Under the pieces are notes generated by a model. The model was given only the letters and a program-made list of their open reading frames with translations, had not been told where the DNA came from and did not search any database. This document shows positions 47,701 to 58,200 of a stretch of DNA of 64,000 nt, piece after piece; the stretch's first letter is position 1, and every line of letters begins with the position of its first letter. The position numbers and the translations under genes were made by a program. Origin of the DNA: Kappaphycus alvarezii (Eukaryota > Rhodophyta > Florideophyceae > Gigartinales > Solieriaceae); contig NADL03000031.1 of NCBI GenBank assembly GCA_002205965.3, positions 372,001-436,000 on the forward strand. Reading direction: 5' to 3'.

Positions 47701-49191
47701 GATTAGTTCTATTTTTGAGTTTATGCTGTTGAATATTGAGAAGCAATTAGATTAAGATTTCAACAATCAAAAATTTATTTACAGAAAACTTAGTCCAGCC
47801 ATTTAGCGTCTCAATTTCAAAAAACTTACCATGTAATTACAATAACCGAATAAAGTGTTTTATTGACGCTTTCAGTGTAGTAAAGTCCATTCGGAGCAAT
47901 TTTTGTTATTATAAAATTGCCACTATACTGCTTTATTACAAGCATTGTCGAAGTAATAAGTACCGAAACTATGAAAAGTTCAGAATAATTTGGTAATATT
48001 TAAAGGAAGGCCCCTTAATTTTAAAATGGATAATTATTTGTTCACAAAATATTACAAGCCAGGATGAGTGAGATGTTTCGATAAAGCAAATGTACGAAAC
48101 ACTCAACTTCGTTTCAATCTGCAGTATATAATATTTTTGGATTATTGAGAACGCGAAAAATGAATCAGCAATATTGGGACAATAGTAACTGAATCTCGAG
48201 ATATTTACTGCTTGGATTTAAAGTCGATATGATTTCACTGGCATTAAGTTTTTACTAAAATCGTAAGATTGCTCAATATTTCTTGAGTTGTAAAAAGCGA
48301 CATACAGAGAAATTTATGAATTGATAGTCCATAAATCGAAATAAACCAGGGTGACCTCTATGTAAAACGTAAATTTGCCTAGATTTTATCATTTTATACC
48401 ATTTAATAAGACTCCTTTCAATCTAACCAAAGATTATTTAAACTCATTGGTAGAACGTACTACAATTCCGCCAAAAGAATCAGATCTTTAATTGATCTCT
48501 ACTTGTATGGAAAAGAGATCGATTTATCCTTCCTTAACCTTCCACAGTGACTACATCAGTCTAAAAAATTATCTTAATTCTCAATTAATCCGGGCATGAT
48601 ATTAAACATATTTTTATTCGAAGCTTTTTTTCTTGATTATTTTGACTGGTGAACAGTATTAGAAGGTATTTACGTGGATAAAAAACAAAATACTTACGCT
48701 ACTCCAAAACTTGGGGAAACGGCCTAGAATCATGAGGAAAAGAGTTTCTGGGCGAGAAAAACATACATTCAATACTATCTGCTGTCAGGACCATAACAAT
48801 TATTACATGATTTCATTGGTATAACCAAGACAATATGGCTTATAAACTCAACAAAAGAGATTTATTTTTCGCTACTGCCGGCATCTACATCATAGTGGTC
48901 CAATATAGTCAAAATCAAATTTTCGATGATTGTTAGAAAAGTTTCTATTTAAATGTTTAGGGCAATATCACTGTGTCTTTTCTTACGTGGCGGCCAACTT
49001 GTTTGATAACATGTCCTATCTAACAGGTAACATACTTTTTTCGTTAGTTTTGGCTACTACACATTTCGTATTATGTGCTCAGGGTCAGTGTTGCTCTAAG
49101 AATTGCAATTAGTACTTTTAATAGATTTTAAGTTCATCTTAGATCCGCAAGCTTCGCCTAACATTAGCTTCAAGATTTGCATGTATATGTA

Positions 49192-49563
49192 GAGGGTCCC
49201 CGCCGGCAGTGTGGAAAGGGGTATCCACGCTTGGTTCAGTATAGCGCTCCTAGGTTCCCATCCATTTCCCATCGTTGGTGCCTCATAGTTTTCCGCGTAG
49301 CGAGACCTGGCCTGGTGTCCCCTTTACCATTGCTTTTGCTTCCCTCTTAAGAATTTGTACCCCAAGAGCTGGCATTGTAATCCTTGTGAGAAGTTTTGGG
49401 TTGCTGACGGAAGGGACTTCGCAGCAGTAGGTTACTTTCAGATCCGTAGTGTAGAGTTGCTGTCATCTCTACGAGGCTGTCTTTCCCGGGGAGGGAGTCG
49501 CAACGCCTTAATTCTATTTTTTATCTGTTTTCACGTAGGTATCGTTGAAACTCCTCCTTGTAG
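49192..49563. other. GC-richer stretch upstream of the MADF-like ORF
   Basis: Composition rises sharply from about 49,190. Both strands carry open frames of 60-80 codons, none with a known motif. No tRNA or rRNA fold was recognised. Confidence 0.3.
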
Positions 49564-49761
49564 TGCTCTCGTCGTGGACCTTGTTTCAAGGCGGCTATGT
49601 GGATGAATATGCGATCCAATGAAGCGTTCCTAAAATACGTATCGGCGGAAAGGCCCTACTTTGTAGATTACAAAGATATGATACGGGATGCAAAACGCCG
49701 GGAGGAGCTTTGGTTCGTTGTTGATGTAGGACAAAAGACCTTTTCGAAAATTATATATTGA
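49564..49761 (+). CDS. short ORF resembling a MADF-type DNA-binding fragment
   Basis: After a stop at 49,561 an open frame of 65 codons contains NEAFLKYVSAERPYFV, DYKDMIRDAKRREELW and then VVDVGQKTF. The spacing of the hydrophobic residues, R-P-x-[LF]-[WV]-D, D-Y-K-[DN], K-R-[RE]-E-x-W resembles the first half of a MADF domain (a Myb-like DNA-binding fold found in transcription factors and in some transposon accessory proteins). The third helix is missing, and the surrounding 49.2-49.6 kb is GC-richer than its flanks and otherwise unrecognised. It may be an exon, a transposon relic or chance. Confidence 0.3.
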   Translation, partial: CSRRGPCFKAAMWMNMRSNEAFLKYVSAERPYFVDYKDMIRDAKRREELWFVVDVGQKTFSKIIY

Positions 49762-50103
49762 TACCTTCCTATTTTAAAACGTAGAAAGGTACCGAATTAC
49801 CAACGCGAACACCATTTTTGACTCTCGAAAAATGTTCTATTAATCCATTGCGTCACGGGAGGAACTACATATATATTCTCTTTACGCGCAAAAATTCTTT
49901 CGCAGAATGTTTCTCTCTACAATTTCTTATCATATTCTCGTCAATTCCCGTGAATTTTCTGTTTCTTTATACCATTTTCTTCTTTACTTTTTCTGACTTA
50001 TGTAAAACACTTTCTCCCTTTTTGACAGTGATTCTTTCTTCGTGTCGGGTTATTTGATTTTCGTTGACAATAATATTTTTCAGTAATCAAGATTTATAGA
50101 TGT

Positions 50104-50139
50104 AATTTTCGCCATAAATTATCCTTTATGGCGAAAATT
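50104..50139. repeat. perfect 15-base inverted repeat with 6-base loop
   Basis: AATTTTCGCCATAAA at 50,104-50,118 is the exact reverse complement of TTTATGGCGAAAATT at 50,125-50,139. The loop is TTATCC. Confidence 0.9.
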
Positions 50140-50439
50140 CCCACTTAGAGCGATTCTCACTATTACTCTCCGCAAGACTAATTTACGCATATTTTTATGG
50201 TTCAGCTTGCTGTCAATCCGAGCCTGTTTGCTTTATATAAACCCTGCGGTTATGGTCCAAAAAATTTATCTAGAGATCCCATACAAGAACCTCTCGAAAT
50301 ATTTAACCGCCATTGCCCCCAACATGTACGTAATGCCTCCGTTCTCGCCGAATTTATAAATCCCTACATCCTTGCCCCATCATCTTCTTCTCTCTATTAT
50401 CTTCTGGACCAACTACATTAAAGTACTACCTCCTTTATC

Positions 50440-52356
50440 AAACAAGGAATAGCCTGAAGAGGCTTTTAGATAGAGGTCGAAGTGAAGGACGCGGTGAGAG
50501 GGACTCAGAAGAGGAATAAGGTAAGGCAGAGGAGTGCTTCGAGGACTAAATGGCCCCCAAAATGGTCTCCATGATAGGAGAAGAGGAGAGCAAAGAATAG
50601 TTAGAGGAGAAAAAAGAGGATGATTTCAAACCGGATCATATGCGAATGGAAGGAATGAGTCGGATGGATCAGGTAGTATTGGACAGAGACCCGGCAAGAG
50701 GGTCATTAGGTGAGCTAGACACGTTACCGGAGGGATTACGCAACCGTGAGCGATTCACGGGTATGTAAGAGTGCTATATAGGTACTTCTGGTGTCCTTAG
50801 GGAAGTCTTAGTTTCTGATCTAAAGGAGAAAGATTGTGAGCAGTATAGTTGTCATTGTCAGTCATATATCTTTAATCAAATTATCTGCGTCCACATAATC
50901 CTCTTCCTGCATTTTATGGTGCTTTTAGTAGATCTGTCGAGGTTGACGTTTTTGGAGAAACGTCTACACAAGCTTATTAAATTGCTTCCCTACGGAAAGG
51001 AAAGCAACGTTGAGAATCAAATTCAACCAGAAGCCTTCTATCAGCTCTATAGTCTCTAGGAGAAGTTGTAGAGCCTATTCCTTTAGAATAGTTACTAGAA
51101 CAATCACCCCTCTTTCACTACTACTCCTTGTCCTTTTCTGCCAAGGTCTACTAAATCACTCTAGTCCCCTGAAACAGCGCTCATCTAGGGTAGTTAGCGT
51201 TTCACTTTTCCTTTGACGCCATTTTACCCTGTCAGGCTGCAGTTAATGGACTGTTGTCTGAATGGGACGTGAGGGAGAGGCTTTACGTAATCAAGCTCTC
51301 GACGCAATTCTTGATAAAATGTAGGTTGTGATAGACGCCCCGATTCGGCTTCAGGTCCATAAATATCCGGCAATATAAATTGTATCCCTCTGATGCAGAG
51401 GTTTTTCGATGATTTTAGCCGAATTCATACATGATCTCTGGATCTCAGAAGTCTGTTTGATTCCTTTTTTGCATTTTGTTATCTAGCCATAATAAATAGT
51501 GGCTCGTTAATGCAGGGGTGAAATGTTCTGTATTAATCTCATGAAATTAAATTCTGCAGCTGCAGAGTGTAACCCTAACATCTTCAAATGTGATCTCGTG
51601 GAAGTATCTTCCCAACTTGAAAGTCTTGAACACTTTATTCGGTGAAATGAAAAGAAAAAAGCGAGATTTTGACTTGCTCTTTTATACTGGCACTCAATTT
51701 GCACTCATTCGCTGTGTAGAAGATATCTCAAAGCATAATGTCTTTGATGTTTCATCCGCATACTTATATATCTGTGGATGGTAAAGGAATGAGTTTGCGT
51801 GCACCTAGTTTTGAAAAAAGCGCAAGGGAGCATATTCAAGAATATTCGTGTTACCAACAGAATTGGGACCGCTCCGGAAACGTCTCGGCCCAGCGAAGCT
51901 ATCTTCGGATCTGTTAGTTTTGTGCTGATTGGGGATAAAATGAACACACCTGCAGGTATTTTAGGAGGTATTTTGCCATTTAGATACCTTTGAATAATTT
52001 CATGTAAATGATAGGAATAAATCTACGAGTATTTGCTAGAGGAAGCTATCTTAGAATTGGAAGTTTTGGAAACGAAAAAATATTTAGTCGTTTATAGTTG
52101 TGGGGACACGAAAAATGGAAAAGGACGGCAGTTCAAGTCATGAAAATTGATTTTAAAAAGCTCATTTTCATTCAAGACAACAATATTGGTGCGGTGCGAT
52201 ACTTCAATGTCGATCAAGTCAAGCTGTACTAGACTGCTGATAATGTAGAACCTACATCGCTCAAACTCGCTCATTCGTTTTGCAGGGCCTTATAATCACT
52301 TTGAGAGAGTTAAAACCCTCTTGATGTATCTGATGAGCCCTCTGACGTTTATATTA
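50440..52356. other. intergenic; possible remains of another retrotransposon
   Basis: A purine-rich stretch (50,450-50,640) is followed by a frame at about 50,610-50,768 (DDFKPDHMRMEGM, then LPEGLRNRERFTGM) and by an LTR-like tract with a TATA-like sequence at 50,772. Around 51,240 a piece reads VNGLLSEWDVRERL, which is loosely like a copia gag. Nothing is strong enough to name. Confidence 0.25.
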
Positions 52357-53398
52357 CAGTGTACAGGGCACAAAATGATCAAGGAGTTGATTCCCCTGAA
52401 ATTATCGCTGCGAACAAGGATTAAGTCAAAACCCTAGTTGAGCGTAGAACCCTCAAGGTCATTATTAAAGATAAGCTACCTTTGAAAACATATTATTACG
52501 TCGTTTTGTTCTTTCTATCAAGTCGACTGGCGACCAAAGAACAACAAGAAAAGGTTGATTTGTGCAGCATCAAACTCATCGCTCACATCTCGAGCGCTCA
52601 AGGACTCTCTTAAGCTTCAGATTTCTGCAAGTCGGACACGTTCTTGCCTTAATAACTGGGCAGCTGCGATACCAACATGTTTTGAGGATTCCACCCTTGA
52701 CTGATCCACACAAACTTGCTCGGTTGGAGAGGCTAAAACATACGTACAGAGGGATATAATTTTGGGGATCCGTACACTTCACTGGCGAGAAACGCTTTAA
52801 CTGATGGCCCCGATGGCCTCCAGTACTACTGGCACGATCTAAGAAAGAAACCGTTAATTTAATTCTATCCAAGCGGCAGCATCGCGGAAATGGTATCGTG
52901 ATTTGGGCTGGTTTTTGTGCTCATGGAAAGACAGGTTTGTTTAAAGGTAAGTGAAATTTAAATGCAAATCGTTACATTCATTTGATAGAGACTAACGTTC
53001 TGCCGAGGACCGACGAGAATATGCCTGTGAATTGGACATTTCAGCTGGATAATGTACCGGCACACTCGGCTTAGAAAACTATTGACTGGTTTAGAAAGGA
53101 AGGATTTCATGTTATGGAATGGCCTGCACGCTCTCCTGACTTGAACCTCATTGAAAACTTGTGAAGAATCTTAGCAAAGGCTGTTTACGCCAATAACAGG
53201 CAGTTTTCTGCGCCAACAGACTTGATGGAATGCATTGAGAGTGTTTGGAACTCTTTGACTGCAGAAGTGGTGGAAAATCTAGTGAAGTCTATGCACAAGC
53301 GTACGGTAGAAGTTCTTATGCGTCACGGACGTTGTACTGACTATTAAGGGATAATAAAGACTGGCATTCTGGCCTTGAAGTGCAAGAAAGGTTCACTG
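52357..53398 (+). mobile_element. Tc1-type (DD34E) DNA transposon, decayed
   Basis: The transposase relic lies between degenerate inverted ends. The left end reads ACAGTGtAC...GCAC...CAAGG from 52,356. The right end, read inward on the other strand from 53,399, gives ACAGTGaAC...GCAC...CAAGG, the same blocks with indels between them. A TA dinucleotide directly precedes the left end; the right flank is TT rather than TA. Total length about 1.04 kb, somewhat short for Tc1 elements. Confidence 0.6.
52500..53346 (+). pseudogene. Tc1-family transposase pseudogene
   Basis: Helix-turn-helix part: PKNNKKRLICAASNSSLTSR and LKDSLKLQISASRTR (52,535-52,635), then LRIPPLTDPHKLARLERLKH. Catalytic part: HFTGEKRFN (about 52,770-52,800), where the family has T-D-E-K, so the first catalytic Asp is Gly; DGPDGLQYYWHDLRKKETVN; GNGIVIWAGFCAHGKTG; FQLDNVPAHSA (second Asp kept), then RKEGFHVMEWPARSPDLNLI ending in the Glu of IENL (53,155). 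Thirty-four residues separate that Asp and Glu, as in Tc1 elements. It ends KRTVEVLMRHGRCTDY at 53,346. At least three stops and two frame changes break it. Confidence 0.9.
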
Positions 53399-53399
53399 T

Positions 53400-54411
53400 T
53401 CTATGAACCTAAACAGCCTCCTCGTTGAAGTACTCGGATTAGTCTGGAGCAACCTACGTCCTTGGCCTTAGGTGTGACGTATCTGAGGTTACTTTTAGCG
53501 CTGAGTATAGTGGGCACAATCAATTTTATTTTCCAGGAGGTTTTGTTGGTGTATCACGGGTTAGGGGGTGTTCTATGGCATCAAGCAGCACTGGTATGTG
53601 TCCCTAAAAGTTCTTCGTCTCACAATGAGTCTTAGAAAAGATCCATGATTATTACGCAATTTTTCATCCATTCCACTATTGGTCCAAAAGTACCTCATCT
53701 TGTTTCAGCGTTCCAGATTTCCTCGTCATGTCTTTCCGGACTAGGAATTTTGGAAACAGGAGCGCATCTCGTCCGGAGAGACCATACGAAAAGGGTTCTT
53801 TCTGTAGTAATTATTCTTCAATACCCCATCTAGGTCTCGTTTTTGAATGGAATTATTTGGATAGAACCAAGCTAGTCCGACCCTTGCTGTTATGCGGCAG
53901 CTCAATCTATGCCGCTGTACTTGGAATACATTTCGCGTTGTATCTGTCCCCAAAGTCGCGAATTCCAAGAAATCTGCTCCTCGTTCGAAGACAACAAGCC
54001 TGAAGCAGCTATTTCATCGTACACTGGTCTAGGGATTTCAGCGATGCATCGACGTCTTCCATTGGGAACCGACCCATGAAACTCCATCTTGACCACAGCA
54101 GCCATGACCTCTTGCTCCCCTATTTCCTCCGATCACATGGCGCCTCTCTGTTCGTAACAGAGTCTTCTGCCCTTGCCCTGCATCTCATCCTCTCAGTTTC
54201 GCCCCCTTTTAGACCTTCCCGTTTCCGTCCATTTTCCACCAAGCTAGCCCAGTGCAGAATTATTGCTGAGGTCTACGGTGCGTTGTAAAACTTCCACAAA
54301 TACGTTCGCTAGCAACGGCAGCACGGTACATCGCGGAATATAGTTCCAGAAACCAAATCTTGCATTTGGGATTCAGAAGAATATCAGCACTTTTGATCCA
54401 TTGCAGTCAGT
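53400..54411. other. intergenic between Tc1 element and NOL12-like gene
   Basis: Apart from the small minus-strand ORF at 53,902-54,105 I see nothing I can name. Confidence 0.4.
53902..54105 (-). CDS. small hypothetical ORF (67 codons), possibly part of a broken gene
   Basis: An ATG at 54,105 opens a frame ending at 53,902 that looks protein-like (basic N terminus, then AEIPRPVYDEIAASG, then EEQISWNSRLWGQIQREMYS). A second open frame lies below it (53,741-53,968), so a frame slip may cut a longer gene. AEIPRPVYDEI resembles [11 protein letters not shown] in the C-terminal part of REV3 1.5 kb away, but the surroundings do not match REV3. Function unknown. Confidence 0.35.
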   Translation of the reverse strand: MAAVVKMEFHGSVPNGRRRCIAEIPRPVYDEIAASGLLSSNEEQISWNSRLWGQIQREMYSKYSGID

Positions 54412-54454
54412 GTACAGTACGAGAAAGAGACTTTTACTGACGCAGATACTGTAC
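54412..54454. promoter_or_regulatory. GTAC-type motif pair upstream of the NOL12-like gene
   Basis: GTACAGTA at 54,412-54,419 and TACTGTAC at 54,447-54,454 lie in opposite orientation, 170-215 bases before the ATG. The same 8-mer occurs near other intergenic ends in the window. A regulatory role is inferred only from position. Confidence 0.3.
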
Positions 54455-54626
54455 AAAAAAACTGTCTTTGAAACTTTACTTCATTGCATCATTCTGTGAT
54501 CCCACAAAAATAAACAAAAAGCAAAAATTTGTGTCCAAGGCACTGCCAAGTCGTCAATAGAGAGCAGCCGAGTCGGCATCATATTTTTGCCCGTCGCCAA
54601 CCCAAGAGAAGACTCAGCCTTTTACA

Positions 54627-55172
54627 ATGCGTTCTCGCAAGAACAAACAAGGCCCTCCCATCGTATACGACCCAGACTCACCGGGAGTTTGTACGGGCTT
54701 TCGACGACGCAAACAGGCACGTCGTCAAACGGCGGCGGCCAAAGCACTTGCGGCAGAAAAGGAAGCGCGCCGTGAAGAACGTCGTGCAAGCGGGAGGTGT
54801 TTCGCAGCGCGTAGAACAAGGGGAAGATGATGTGAAGAGTGAGGAGGAGGGGGAGCAGAAGATGTCGTATGAGGGCGAGGGCAACGTCTTGTGACAGCAA
54901 GCGTGACGCCTTTGGAAACTAACTTTGGAGCTTGCGGAACAGGTCGAAGCACCAAAGGGAAAGAAGAAGAGAAAGAGAAGACTGGGGAAGGCAGGGCGCT
55001 AAAAAAGGGCCATGAAAGGCGAAGGACGCCGTCGTCGAGCCGTGAAGGTGTGTTGGCATCTCGAGTAGCCAAGATGCGGAAGTCGGGTCGGCGACGCAAA
55101 GTTTCTTACACTCATTTGCTATCCAAGGGCAACAAGCGCAAGGCACAGTTGCGAAGGAGGAGTGCGAAATGA
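54627..55172 (+). CDS. NOL12/RRP17-like nucleolar ribosome-biogenesis protein, frame interrupted
   Basis: The ATG at 54,627 starts MRSRKNKQGPPIVYDPDS, then with a one-base slip REFV, then GFRRRKQARRQTAAAKAL and AAEKEARREERR. This is the hallmark of the NOL12/RRP17 family: a basic start, [VI]-x-[FY]-D, R-R-x-[FY]-[LV]-x-G-F-x-[KR]-R-K and a long Lys/Arg/Glu helix. RRP17 proteins are RNA-binding factors, with 5'-3' exonuclease activity in yeast, that work in pre-60S rRNA processing in the nucleolus. After the helix the frame changes at about 54,790 into an acidic stretch (DDVKSEEEGEQKM), then a Lys-rich nucleolar-type block (PKGKKKRKRRLGK near 54,950), then the tail SRVAKMRKSGRRRK...NKRKAQLRRRSAK ending at 55,172. 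About 180 codons is normal for the family. No intron is evident. Frame slips may be sequencing errors. Confidence 0.7.
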
Positions 55173-55207
55173 GCGAATATGTTAATGTTTGTGTGTTTGG
55201 TATGGGT

Positions 55208-58200
55208 TTATTTCCATATTTGCTTGTCATCGAGCAAAGTTGCAGTGCTGCATGCTTTTGCATTGCGATGGCACGCTCATCGTAAACAGGACAAGCTAGA
55301 TACATTTGATGTCAGATCACCGGTGCACAAGGCGCATGTGCGAGATAGACTGGCGAAGCTCCTTTCTTGCTCCCTTGACCGCATTGACAGAAGAAAGTGC
55401 GATGCCTGGGTCTCTGCTGTTGTTGACAGACATGATTGCAAACTTGTTGTTGTACGCTTTTCCCGTGGCAATGTGGCACCTCTCGGCCGTGTAAAACATG
55501 CGAAGGGAGCTCTGGTTGTTCGGGTTTGCTTTTTTCGAGCGGCGGGCAAGATTGGGTCATACAAAGGGCGCGGTATTTCTGCATACCAAGACATTACGTT
55601 GACACCGACCAAGACTGAAGATGCGATCAAGCGTCGGAAGAATTTGCTTGTGATATAGTACGTCGTGTTCAATCGTGCTTGACCTAGCGAGGCGGCATGG
55701 AGGTACTCTTCGGGCGATACCACGCAGTCTTTCAAAGGAGCACCGGGTCTGTCGTACAGGACCACGTATGGAACTCTCTCCATGGCGTGGGATGTCCTCG
55801 GGTCCTGCTCGATAGCTCTTGTTGCAACGATAGCTGCTGGTGGAAGGTGCCCGTCTTTGTAGGTTCCCAGTCGCACTTCTTTTCGGAATATATAATCGAC
55901 AAAAGGTATTCGATCAAGATGGAGCTTTTGGCTAGACGCTTAATAGTTTTCTTCACAATGGAGATATCCTCGTTTCAAACAGAAGGCGGATCGACTTTTC
56001 GAGAGCCTTCTGCACAAGAGGGCAAGAATCACGTCTGACTGTCTCGATACCCTTGGCATCAAAGATTGGAACAACCTGATCTCGTGATTCATAACTGTAG
56101 CCAACGTAACGCTTCTTTGTTTGCATGATTGATGGCTGGTACACCTTCTCCAACTTGAGGGTAATGGGTCTGGAAAGACTTCAGAAACACGCTTGACAAT
56201 CTGCTCTCCAATACTGAAGGCCTCGTCACGGGTAGCCCCGGGGACTTTGACAAATAGCGATCGTATCACCGTAGACAACCGTGGCTCCAGACTGCGGCTG
56301 AAGCTCTTCTTCTACGTATCGCACGATTTCTTCAAGCGAATCACGGCCGCACTGGACGATAGCATCAGCAAGGCCGGCGCATGGCATGCGACCTGAGAAG
56401 CTTGCCGCAGTGTAACCGTAAGTCACGTTGGCAATCATCTTTAATCCAAATTGCCGTGCATTCAGGAGGCCGAGTGTGGCTCATCCCCAACAACTTCCTT
56501 CATTGCTTTCTTCACCATAACCCGAGTCTCAAGATCTCTTTAAGGAGCTGAGGGAGAATCCCTTTCGAATCGAAGCGTCACGAACATCTCTCCACCAGAG
56601 GAGATGTAGATGTGGTCTGTATATTCGGTTGGCCATCTCCACATGCCAGGGGTACATATCCTGGAACAACGCCTATTCTTCGTGGCTCCGACCATGATGA
56701 CAAACGGTTTATGTTACCAGCATGGTGGTGAAGCAGAGGTTGTGGGCGATAATTACTGACGGATACAGGCTTTGAAAGTCGAGCACAATGACAGGGTCGA
56801 CATACATGGCAGACTGGGGTTCCATGACTAACGGGAGGGCTTCGACTGCTGGCTGTTGAAAACTTCCTCCCGTGCAGCAGACAAAAGCAAAAATCCTCGT
56901 GTTCTTGCAACACGGCCCAGCATACTCTCTACACGATATTGGCTTCCGCGCGTAATCACATCCATAAAGTCAATTCCAAACACCCGCGCAAGCTCTCCCG
57001 TTCTGCTTATTATGTTCAGTTTGTCAAGGATAGCGATGTTTAGCGCCGAAATACGACGAAGGTAGCGAACTGCCCTAGTCGAAGGTTCTTCTCGAATTGA
57101 ACCAACTTTCAAGATCCCCAGTTTTGTGTTTCGGGAACGTGGTTTGGAACAATTCCGCGCAACTGTTCTCTGGAATACGCAGATAATTTGACCTCTTTGC
57201 GAACAATGCGCCAGAGGCTTATTACATGGCGTCCCGTGATTTTGATGTCTGCTCCTTTGCGATGGTAGTAAGCCACTGCCGCAGCATTGGCTCCCTGTCC
57301 AGTGCTGCGAGAGGCACCATCAGCACCACCCCCTTTTGTTATCCATCGAGATGCAGCTTGGGCAAATGGATGGGCGATTACTTGGGCTCTCTCAAGGATG
57401 AAGCCAATCGATGCATTTTGCGTTCATACCCTACAAGAACATCAGGGTCCTCTTGACGGAGGTGTTGAGCAAACGCATCGAGTAGCTGTGTTTCAGTCTC
57501 GACTGATAGTATGGAAACCCTGGCTCTCTTGGAAGGGCCTTATTTTCGACAGCCAACAAAATCGATCGGCAAATGGCACTGTCATGCCCATCACGGTCTA
57601 CTTTCGTTGTAGAACTGATGGCCAGAACTGCATTTTGGTTAGGGTCTGGTAGCTTGTCAAGGTAGCATGAAGCCAGAATCTTCCCAGCGATGGCAGAGAC
57701 GCAGAAATATCAGGTTAGAAGATGATGCGAGTAAGTTGCTTGGAGTGAATGGAATACACAGTCTCGTACCTCCACGGACATAACAGTCAGATTTTGATGA
57801 CGATGCGGCGATTCGGACAAGGAAACTGTACTATTTCTCTGGAAGCGCGTACTATCTGTTTCAGTGGTTCCTCGCACGCCCGACTGCGGAGTTTTGCTGC
57901 CACGGGTCTCCGATGCTGCGGATACTTGTAACCGCGTCAGAGAAATATCGCTAGTCAGGATTTTAGAAGTATCATCCAATGGGCGAGGGCGAAAGATTGC
58001 ATCGTATCTTACCTCTGTTGGGAAGACGTAATGCTGGTAGCCTCGTCGTATTTCGGCGATAATGGTCGGCCTTGAATGAGGCTGTCATTACTTTGGGAGA
58101 TAGTTGGTCCTAATGCAGATTCATCTTGTGCGGAGTAGCAAATCCAGGCTCCTGAGAAGACTCAGAGAGTGTATGGTCGGCATTTTCGATGAAAGTCCGT

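Larger units (their letters stand above)
42810..49190. other. AT-rich block without supportable genes
   Basis: No recognisable protein or RNA on either strand. A small plus-strand frame at 43,776-43,982 is Lys-rich and unremarkable. A less AT-rich patch at about 44.05-44.5 kb carries a tandem duplication with palindromic motifs (listed separately). Confidence 0.5.

Noticed and set aside
50930..51320. copia element following an LTR and primer-binding site
   Set aside because: The primer site would be very degenerate and the gag-like words are too short to separate from chance.
55179..55658. 159-codon plus-strand frame
   Set aside because: It is antisense to the conserved REV3 C terminus, where the minus-strand reading gives family motifs.
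57287..57652. 121-codon plus-strand frame
   Set aside because: It is antisense to the REV3 exonuclease-like region.
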